Below are positions 55,001 to 64,000 of a stretch of DNA of 64,000 nucleotides, in pieces. Numbering within the stretch: the stretch's first letter is position 1; each line of letters opens with the position of its first letter. The position numbers and the translations under genes are program-made. The stretch lies in contig CP154955.1 in assembly GCA_039621445.1 (NCBI GenBank), forward strand, positions 29,457,471 through 29,521,470, given 5' to 3'. The stretch is from Euglena gracilis (lineage: Eukaryota; Euglenida; Euglenophyceae; Euglenales). Under the pieces are notes generated by a model. It saw only the letters and a list, made by a program, of their open reading frames with translations. It had not been told where the DNA came from and searched no databases.

Positions 55001-58000
55001 AACAGTCAGGTAAAGGATCGCCGACCTCTACCCGGGGCAGAGCGCTAGTTTTTCGGAACGCCGGCGCGGCCGATTTCGGCCGAAAACGACCGAAAAAAGA
55101 CGCTTTTTGGGGCGTCCGTTGCCGAAGTGCTATTTTGCGCCTCCCGGGCGGTAACTGCTGCGTTTTACGCACGCCCGCCGCGGGCAAAATTGCGCCTGTC
55201 GGGCCGGCGCCCTTCGCAACAGTCAGGTAAAGGATCGCCGACCTCTACCCGGGGCAGAGCGCTCGTTTTTGGAGCGCCGGCGCGGCCGATTTCGGCCGAA
55301 AACGACCGAAAAACGACGTTTTTGGGGCGTCCGTTGCCAAAGTGCTATTTTGCGCCTCCCGGGCGGTAACTGCTGCGTTTTACGCACGCCCGCCGCGGGC
55401 AAAATTGCGCCTGTCGCGCCGGCGCCCTTCGCAACAGTCAGGTAAAGGATCGCCGACCTCTACCCGGGGCAGAGCGCTCGTTTCCGGAGCGCCGGCGAAG
55501 CCATTTCGGCCGAAAACGACCGAAAAACCACGTTTTTGGGGCGTGGGTTGCCGAAGTGCTATTTTGCGCCTCCCGGGCGGTAACTGCTGCGTTTTACGCA
55601 CGTCCGCCGCGGGGAAAATTGCGCCTGTCGGGCCGGCGCCCTTCACAACAGTCAGGTAAAGGATCGCCGACCTCTACCCGGGGCAGAGCGCCCGTTTCTG
55701 GAGCGCCGGCGCGGCCGATTTCGGCCGAAAACGACCGAAAAACGACGTTTTTTGGGGCGTCCGTTGCCAAAGTGCTATTTTGCGCCTCCCGGGCGGTAAC
55801 TGCTGCGTTTTACGCAAGCCCGCCGCGGGCAAAATTGCGCCTGTCGGGCCGGCGCCCTTCGCAACAGTCAGGTAAAGGATCGCCGACCTCTACCCGGGGC
55901 AGAGCGCTCGTTTTTGGAGCGCCGGCGCGGCCGATTTCGGCCGAAAACGACCGAAAAACGACGTTTTTTGGGGCGTCCGTTGCCGAAGTGTTATTTTGCG
56001 CCTCCCGGGCGGTAACTGCGTTTTACGCACGCCCGCCGCGGGCAAAATTGCGCCTGTCGCGCCGGCGCCCTTCGCAACAGTCAGGTAAAGGATCGCCGAC
56101 CTCTACCCGGGGCAGAGCGCTAGTTTTTGGAACGCCGGCGCGGCCGATTTCGGCCGAAAACGACCGAAAAAAGACGCTTTTTGGGGCGTCCGTTGCCGAA
56201 GTGTTATTTTGCGCCTCCCGGGCGGTAACTGCTGCGTTTTACGCACGCCCGCCGCGGGCAAAATTGCGCCTGTCGGGCCGGCGCCCTTCGCAACAGTCAG
56301 GTAAAGGATCGCCGACCTCTACCCGGGGCAGAGCGCTCGATTTGGAGCGCCGGCGCGGCCGATTTCGGCTGAAAACGACCGAAAAATTTTTTAATTTTGG
56401 GGCGTCCGTTGCCAAAGTGCTATTTTGCGCCTCCCGGGCGGTAACTGCTGCGTTTTACGCACGCCCGCCGCGGGCAAAATTGCGCCTGTCGCGCCGGCGC
56501 CCTTCGCAACAGTCAGGTAAAGGATCGCCGACCTCTACCCGGGGCAGAGCGCTCGTTTCCGGAGCGCCGGCGCGGCCGATTTCGGCCGAAAACGGCCGAA
56601 AAACCACGTTTTTGGGGCGTCCGTTGCCGAAGTGCTATTTTGCGCCTCCCGGGCGGTAACTGCTGCGTTTTACGCACGCCCGCCGCGGGCAAAATTGCGC
56701 CTGTCGGGCCGGCGCCCTTCGCAACAGTCAGGTAAAGGATCGCCGACCTCTACCCGGGGCAGAGCGCCCGTTTCTGGAGCGCGGGCGCGGCCGATTTCGG
56801 CCGAAAACGACCGAAAAACGACGTTTTTTGGGGCGTCCGTTGCCAAAGTGCTATTTTGCGCCTCCCGGGCGGTAACTGCTGCGTTTTACGCACGCCCGCC
56901 GCGGGCAAAATTGCGCCTCTCCGGCCGGCGCCCTTCGCAACAGTCAGGTAAAGGATCGCCGACCTCTACCCGGGGCAGAGCGCTCGTTTCCGGAGCGCCG
57001 GCGCGGCCGATTTCGGCCGAAAACGGCCGAAAAACCACGTTTTTGGGGGCGTGGGTTGCCGAAGTGCTATTTTGCGCCTCCCGGGCGGTAACTGCTGCGT
57101 TTTACGCACGCCCGCCGCGGGCAAAATTGCGCCTGTCGGGCCGGCGCCCTTCGCAACAGTCAGGTAAAGGATCGCCGACCTCTACCCGGGGCAGAGCGCT
57201 CGTTTCCGGAGCGCCGGCGCGGCCGATTTCGGCCGAAAACGGCCGAAAAACCACGTTTTTGGGGCGTGGGTTGCCGAAGTGCTATTTTGCGCCTCCCGGG
57301 CGGTAACTGCTGCGTTTTACGCACGTCCGCCGCGGGGAAAATTGCGCCTGTCGGGCCGGCGCCCTTCACAACAGTCAGGTAAAGGATCGCCGACCTCTAC
57401 CCGGGGCAGAGCGCCCGTTTCTGGAGCGCGGGCGCGGCCGATTTCGGCCGAAAACGACCGAAAAACCACGTTTTTGGGGCGTCCGTTGCCAAAGTGCTAT
57501 TTTGCGCCTCCCGGGCGGTAACTGCTGCGTTTTACGCACGCCCGCCGCGGGCAAAATTGCGCCTGTCGGGCCGGCGCCCTTCACAACAGTCAGGTAAAGG
57601 ATCGCCGACCTCTACCCGGGGCAGAGCGCCCGTTTCTGGAGCGCGGGCGCGGCCGATTTCGGCCGAAAACGACCGAAAAACGACGTTTTTTGGGGCGTCC
57701 GTTGCCAAAGTGCTATTTTGCGCCTCCCGGGCGGTAACTGCTGCGTTTTACGCACGCCCGCCGCGGGCAAAATTGCGCCTGTCGCGCCGGCGCCCTTCGC
57801 AACAGTCAGGTAAAGGATCGCCGACCTCTACCCGGGGCAGAGCGCTCGTTTTTGGAGCGCCGGCGCGGCCGAAATCGGCCGAAAACGGCCGAAAAACCAC
57901 GTTTTTGGGGCGTCCGTTGCCGAAGTGCTATTTTGCGCCTCCCGGGCGGTAACTGCTGCGTTTTACGCACGCCCGCCGCAGGCAAAATTGCGCCTGTCGC

Positions 58001-59935
58001 GCCGGCGCCCTTCGCAACAGTCAGGTAAAGGATCGCCGACCTCTACCCGGGGCAGAGCGCTCGTTTTTGGAGCGCCGGCGCGGCCGATTTCGGCCGAAAA
58101 CGACCGAAAAACCACGTTTTTTGGGGCGTCCGTTGCCAAAGTGCTATTTTGCGCCTCCCGGGCGGTAACTGCTGCGTTTTACGCACGCCCGCCGCGGGCA
58201 AAATTGCGCCTGTCGCGCCGGCGCCCTTCGCAACAGTCAGGTAAAGGATCGCCGACCTCTACCCGGGGCAGAGCGCTCGTTTCCGGAGCGCCGGCGCGGC
58301 CGATTTCGGCCGAAAACGACCGAAAAACGACGTTTTTTGGGGCGTCCGTTGCCGCAGTGCTATTTTGCGCCTCCCGGGCGGTGACTGCTGCGTTTTACGC
58401 ACGCCCGCCGGGGGCAAAATTGCGCCTGTCGCGCCGGCGCCCTTCGCAACAGTCAGGTAAAGGATCGCCGACCTCTACACGGGGCAGAGTGCTCGTTTTT
58501 GGAGCGCCGGCGCGGCCGATTTCGCCGAAAACGACCGAAAAAAGACGCTTTTTGGGGCGTCCGTTGCCAAAGTGCTATTTTGCGCCTCCCGGGCGGTAAC
58601 TGCTACGTTTTACGCACGCCCGCCGTGGGCAAAATTGCGCCTGTCGGGCCGGCGCCGTTCGCAACAGTCAGGTAAAGGATCGCCGACCTCTACCCGGGGC
58701 AGAGCGCCCGTTTCTGGAGCGCGGGCGCGGCCGATTTTGGCCGAAAGTGACCGAAAAACGACGTTTTTTGGGGCGTGGGTTGCCGAAGTGGTATTTTGCG
58801 CCTCCCGGGCGGTAACTGCTGCGTTTTACGCAAGCCCGCCGCGGGCAAAATTGCGCCTGTCGGGCCGGCGCCCTTCGCAACAGTCAGGTAAAGGATCGCC
58901 GACCTCTACCCGGGGCAGAGCGCTCTGTTTTGGAGCGCCGGCGAGGCCATTTCGGCCGAAAACGACCGAAAAAAGACGCTTTTTGGGGCGTCCGTTGCCG
59001 AAGTGCTATTTTGCGCGTCCCGGGCGGTAACTGCTGCGTTTTACGCTCGCCCGCCGCGGGCAAAATTGCGCCTGTCGGGCCGGCGCCCTTCGCAACAGTC
59101 AGGTAAAGGATCGCCGACCTCTACCCGGGGCAGAGCGCTCGTTTTTGGAGCGCGGGCGCGGCCGTTTTCGGCCGAAAACGACCGAAAAACAACGTTTTTT
59201 GGGGCGTGGGTTGCCGAAGTGCTATTTTGCGCCTCCCGGGCGGTAACTGCTGCGTTTTACGCAAGCCCGCCGCGGGCAAAATTGCGCCTGTGGGGCCGGC
59301 GCCCTTCGCAACAGTCAGGTGAAGGATCGCCGACCTCTACCCGGGGCAGAGCGCTCGTTTTTGGAGCGCCGGCGCGGCCGATTTCTCCGAAAACGACCGA
59401 AAAACCACGTTTTTGGGACGTCCGTTGCCAAAGTGCTATTTTGCGCCTCCCGGGCGGTAACTGCTGCGTTTTACGCACGCCCGCCGTGGGCAAAATTGCG
59501 CCTGTCGGGCCGGCGCCCTTCGCAACAGTCAGGTAAAGGATCGCCGACCTCTACCCGGGGCAGAGCGCTCGTTTTTGGAGCGCGGGCGCGGCCGTTTTCG
59601 GCCGAAAACGACCGAAAAACAACGTTTTTTGGGGCGTGGGTTGCCGAAGTGCTATTTTGCGCCTCCCGGGCGGTAACTGCTGCGTTTTACGCAAGCCCGC
59701 CGCGGGCAAAATTGCGCCTGTGGGGCCGGCGCCCTTCGCAACAGTCAGGTAAAGGATCGCCGACCTCTACCCGGGGCAGAGCGCTCGTTTTTGGAGCGCC
59801 GGCGCGGCCGATTTCTCCGAAAACGACCGAAAAACCACGTTTTTGGGACGTCCGTTGCCAAAGTGCTATTTTGCGCCTCCCGGGCGGTAACTGCTGCGTT
59901 TTACGCACGCCCGCCACGGGTAAAATTGCGCCTGT

Positions 59936-59962
59936 CGCGCCGGCGCCCGCCCAAAAAAAACG
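59936..59962. other. Tail-to-tail inversion junction in the satellite
   Basis: Forward CCTGTCGCGCCGGCGCCC meets reverse GCCCAAAAAAAACGTCG at about 59948. The join lies inside the monomer (after the GGCGCCC box), so parts of both monomers are missing. The short GCCC shared at the join suggests microhomology. Confidence 0.9.
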
Positions 59963-62900
59963 TCGTTTTTCGGTCGTTTTCGGCCGAAATCGGCCGCGAC
60001 GGCGCTCCGAAAACGAGCGCTCTGCCCCGGGTAGAGGTCGGCGATCCTTTACCTGACTGATGCGAAGGGCGCCGGCCCGACAGGCGCAATTTTGCTCGCG
60101 GCGGGCGTGCGTAAAACGCAGCAGTTACCGCCCGGGAGGCGCAAAATAGCACTTCGGCAACGGACGCCCCAAAAACGTGGTTTTTCGGCCGTTTTCGGCC
60201 GAAATCGGCCGCGCCGGCGCTCCAAAAACGAGCGCTCTGCCCCGGGTAGAGGTCGGCGATCCTTTACCTGACTGTTTCGAAGGGCGCCGGCGCGACAGGC
60301 GCAATTTTGCCCGCGGCGGGCGTGCGTAAAACGCAGCAGTTACCGCCCGGGAGGCGCAAAATAGCACTTCGGCAACGGACGCCCCAAAAACGTGGTTTTT
60401 CGGTCGTTTTCGGCCGAAATCGGCCGCGCCGGCGCTCCAAAAACGAGCGCTCTGCCCCGGGTAGAGGTCGGCGATCCTTTACCTGACTGTTGCGAAGGGC
60501 GCCGGCCCGACAGGCGCAATATTGAACGCGGCGGGCGTGCGTAAAACGCGGCACTTACCGCCCAGGAGGCGCAAAATAGCACTTTGGCAACGGACGCCCA
60601 AAAAAACGTCGTTTTTCGGTCGTTTTCGGCCGAAATCGGCCGCGCCCGCGCTCCAAAAACGGGCGCTCTGCCCCGGGTAGGGGTCGGTGATCCTTTACCT
60701 GACTGTTTCGAAGGGCGCCGGCCCGACAGGCGCAATTTTGCCCGCGGCGGGCGTGCGTAAAACGCAGCAGTTACCGCGCGGGAGGCACAAAATAGCACTT
60801 CGGCAACGGACGCCCCCAAAAAACGTCGTTTTTCGGTCGTTTTCGGCCGAAATCGGCCCCGCCCGCGCTCCAAAAGCGAGCGCTCTGCCCCGGGTAGAGG
60901 TCGGCGATCCTTTACCTGACTGTTTCGAAGGGCGCCGCCCCGACAGGCGCAATTTCGACCGCGGCGGGCGTGCGTAAAACGCGGCAGTTACCGCCCGGGA
61001 GTCGCAAAATAGCACTTTGGCAACGGACGCCCCCAAAAAAGGTCGTTTTTCGGTCGTTTTCAGCCGATATCCGCCGCCTCGGCGCTCCAAGAACGAGCTC
61101 TCTGCCCTGGGTAGAGGTCGGCGATCCTTTACCTGACTGTTGCGAAGGGCGCCGGCCCGACAGGCGCAATTTTGCCCGCGGCGGGCGAGCGTAAAACGCA
61201 GCAGTTACCACCCGGGAGGCGCAAAATAGCACTTTGGCAACGGACGCCCCCCAAAAAACGTCGTTTTTCGGTCGTTTTCGGCGAAATAGGCCGCGCGGGC
61301 GCTCCAAAAACGAGTGCTCTGCCCCGGGTAGAGGTCGGCGATCCTTTACCTGACAGTTGCGAAGGACGCCGGCCCGACAGGCGCAACTTTGCCCGCGGCG
61401 GGCGTGCGTAAAACGCAGCAGTTACCCCCGGGAGGCGCAAAATAGCACTTTGGCAACGGACGCCCAAAAAAGCGTCGTTTTTCGGTCGTTTTCGGCCGAA
61501 ATCGGCCGCGCCGGCGCTCGAACAACGAGCGCTCTGCCCCGGGTAGAGGTCGGCGATCCTTTACCTGACTGTTTCGAAGGGCGCCGGCCCGACGGGCGCA
61601 ATTTTGCCCGCGGCGGGCGTGCGTAAAACGCAGCAGTTACCGCCCGGGAGGCGCAAAATAGCACTTCGGCAACGGACGCCCAAAAAAACGTCGTTTTTCG
61701 GTCGTTTTCGGCCGAAATCGGCCGCGTCGGCGCTCCAAAAACGAGCGCTCTGCCCCAGGTGGAGGTCGCCGATCCTTTACCTGACTGTTTCCAAGGGCGC
61801 CGGCCCGACAGGCGCAATTTTGCCCGCGGCGGGCGTGCGTAAAACGCAGCAGTTACCGCCCGGGAGTCGCAAAATAGCACTTCGGCAACGGACGCCCCAA
61901 AAAAACGTCGTTTTTCGGTCGTTTTCGGCCGAAATCGGCCGCGCCGGCGCTCCAAAAACGAGCGCTCTGCCCCGGGTAGAGGTCGGCAATCCTTTACCTG
62001 ACAGTTGCGAAGGACGCCGGCCCGACAGGCGCAATTTTGCCCGCGGCGGGCGTGCGTAAAACGCAGCAGTTACCCCCGGGAGGCGCAAAATAGCACTTTG
62101 GCAACGGACGACCCAAAAAGCGTCTTTTTCGGTCGTTTTCGGCCGAAATCGGCCGCGCCCGCGCTCCAAAAACGAGCGCTCTGCCCCGGGTAGAGGTCGG
62201 CGATCCTTTACCTGACTGTTGCGAAGGGCGCCGGCACGACAGGCGCAATTTTGCCCGCGGCGGGCGTGCGTAAAACGCAGCAGTTACCGCCCGGGAGGCG
62301 CAAAATAGCACTTGGGCAACGGACGCCACCAAAAACGTGGTTTTTCGGTCGTTTTCGGCCGAAATCGGCCGCGCCGGCGCTCCAAAAACGAGCGCTCTGC
62401 CCTGGGTAGAGGTCGGCGATCCTTTACCTGACTGTTGCGAAGGGCGCCGGCACGACAGGCGCAATTTTGCCCGCGGCGGGCGTGCGTAAAACGCAGCAGT
62501 TACCGCCTGGGAGGCGCAAAATAGCACTTCCGCAACGGACGCCCCCAAAAACGTCGTTTTCCGGTCGTTTTCGGCCGAAATCGGCCGCGCCGGCGCTCCA
62601 AAAACGAGCGCTCTGCCCCGGGTAGAGGTCGGCGATCCTTTACCTGACTGTTGCGAAGGGCGCCGGCCCGACGGGCGCAACTTTGCTCGCGGCGGGCGTG
62701 CGTAAAACGCAGTTACCGCCCGGGAGGCGAAAAATAGCACTTCGGCAAGGAACGCCCCAAAAACGTGGTTTTTCGGTCGTTTTCGGCCGAAATCGGCCGC
62801 GCCGGCGCTCCAAAAACGAGCGCTCTGCTCCGGGTAGAGGTCGGCGATCCTTTACCTGACAGTTGCGAAGGGCTCCGGCCCGACGGGCGCAATTTTGCCC

Positions 62901-64000
62901 GCGGCAGGCGTGTGTAAAACGCAGCAGTTACCGCCCGGGAGGCGCAAAATAGCACTTTGGCAACGGAATCCCAAAAAAAGCGTCGTTTTTCGGTCGTTTT
63001 CGGCCGAAATCGGCCGCGCCCGCGCTCCAAAAACGAGCGCTCTGCCCCGGGTAGAGGTCGGCGATCCTTTACCTGACTGTTTCGAAGGGCGCCGGCACGA
63101 CAGGCGCAATTTTGCCCGCGGCGGGCGTGTGTAAAACGCAGCAGTTACTGCCTGGGAGGCGCAAAATGGCACTTCCGCAACGGACGCCCCAAAAAACGTC
63201 GTTTTCCGGTCGTTTTTGGCCGAAATCGGCCGCGCCGGCGCTCCAAAAACGAGCGCTCTGCCCCGGGTAGAGGTCGGCGATCCTTTACCTGACAGTTGCG
63301 AAGGACGCCGGCCCGACAGGCGCAATTTTGCCCGCGGCGGGCGTGCGTAAAACGCAGCAGTTACCGCCCGGGAGGCGCAAAATAGCACTTCGGCAACGAA
63401 CGCCCCCAAAAACGTGGTTTTTCGGTCGTTTTCGGCCGAAATCGGCCGCGCCGGCGCTCCAAAAACGAGCGCTCTGCCCCGGATAGAGGTCGAAATAGCA
63501 CTTTGGCAACAGACGTCCCAAAAAACGTCGGTTTTCGGTCGTTTTCGGCCGAAATCGGCCGCGCCGGCGCTCCAAAAACGAGCTCTCTGCCCCGGGTAGA
63601 GGTCGGCGATCCTTTACCTGACTGTTGCGAAGGGCGCCGGCCCGACAGGCGCAATTTTGCCCGCGGCGGGCGTGTGTAAAACGCAGCAGTTACCGCCTGG
63701 GAGGCGCAGAATAGCACTTCGGCAACAGACGCCACCAAAAACGTGGTTTCTCGGCCCTTTTCGGCCGAAATCGGCCGCGCCGGCGCTCCAAAAACGAGCG
63801 CTCTGCCCCGGATAGAGGTCGAAATAGCACTTTGGCAACGGACGCCCCAAAAAACGTAGGTTTTCGGTCGTTTTCGGCCGAAATCGGCCGCGCCGGCGCT
63901 CCAAAAACGAGCCCTCTGCCCCGGGTAGAGGTCGGCGATCCTTTACCTGACTGTTTCGAAGGGCGCCGGCCCGACAGGCGCAATTTCGCCCGCGGCGGGC
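59949..64000 (-). repeat. 215-bp satellite array, reverse orientation, right-edge block
   Basis: About 19 monomers, cut by the window end. Copies are more diverged than in the main block (TTACCTGACAG, CAGTTACCCCCGGG, GGCACGACAGG variants). The last 668 bp match 11376-12043. Confidence 0.97.
63333..64000 (-). repeat. Satellite higher-order segment, copy 2 (pairs with 11376-12043)
   Basis: Carries the same two half-deleted monomers as copy 1 and the same private changes, in the same orientation. The match runs to the window end, so its true length is unknown. Confidence 0.9.

Larger units (their letters stand above)
35883..59948 (+). repeat. 215-bp satellite array, forward orientation, main block
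   Basis: About 112 monomers, the longest uniform block. Its left part (to about 43 kb) is mixed and shares deletion markers with 13-19 kb. From about 44 to 58 kb copies are nearly identical and keep a strict 215/216-bp step. A 216-bp step keeps one frame open, giving runs such as 44357-45463. Two-state sites alternate between monomers: GTCGGGCC or GTCGCGCC, CCAAAGTGC or CCGAAGTGC, GAAAACGACC or GAAAACGGCC. Each monomer contains GCGCCGGCGC and CGGCCGA-TT-TCGGCCG inverted repeats. Confidence 0.97.

Noticed and set aside
35911-59536. Similar long ORFs in the right-hand satellite, up to 368 codons.
   Set aside because: Same cause; length follows 216-bp spacing of monomers, not gene structure.
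1-64000. Ribosomal DNA spacer repeats, telomeric repeats or histone clusters.
   Set aside because: No rRNA core sequence, no TTTAGGG/TTAGGG-type runs and no host coding sequence are present.

Overview
The window is eukaryotic nuclear DNA of a satellite-rich kind. About 47 kb is one GC-rich tandem satellite with a monomer of about 215 bp (roughly 220 copies). Nested in it is one 16.6-kb LTR retrotransposon of the Ty3/gypsy chromovirus type. No host gene, tRNA, rRNA or bacterial-type operon was seen. The species cannot be named from this sequence. The chromodomain integrase, the initiator-tRNA-like primer site and the candidate splice acceptor point to a eukaryote; an alga or other protist is plausible but not shown.

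Layout: the satellite switches orientation four times. It is reverse at 1-1139, forward at 1140-5200, reverse at 5201-13066, forward at 13067-19271, then interrupted by the element at 19272-35882, forward again at 35883-59948 and reverse from 59949 to 64000. Forward here means the strand reading ..GGGCGGTAACTGCTGCG... One junction (1139) is a near-perfect palindrome. Deletion variants and higher-order copies are shared across blocks. A 488-bp stretch (15943-16430) is heavily scrambled. Many apparent ORFs in the satellite are by-products of a stop-poor repeat.

The retrotransposon lies on the minus strand. It has two 308-309-bp LTRs that I read as identical, a 6-bp GTTTTA target duplication, a primer-binding site followed by two further copies of itself, and a polypurine tract. 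In sense order it carries gag (coiled coil, capsid-like region, two CCHC knuckles), an in-frame UAG with a strong hairpin 3 nt downstream (probable readthrough), protease-RT-RNase H, a +1-shifted integrase with a chromodomain, a candidate splice acceptor, and then two large unrecognised ORFs (866 and about 1036 aa). The second of these is in the -1 frame of the first. Gag-Pol would package and copy the element, and the chromodomain probably steers integration to heterochromatin, which fits its place inside a satellite. The job of the two extra ORFs is unknown.

The most unusual signal is inside the element. I found more than 40 short hairpins with different stems that pair with themselves, and whose loops nearly always end in AT or ATA on the + strand (TAAT, GTAAT, GTAATA, CGAATA, TTCAT, TCATA, CAATA, GAAT and so on). 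They occur in the LTR, both untranslated regions and every ORF, and the same loop is read in all three codon phases. I did not see them in the satellite. This looks like a dispersed family of micro-hairpins acting or spreading at the nucleic-acid level.
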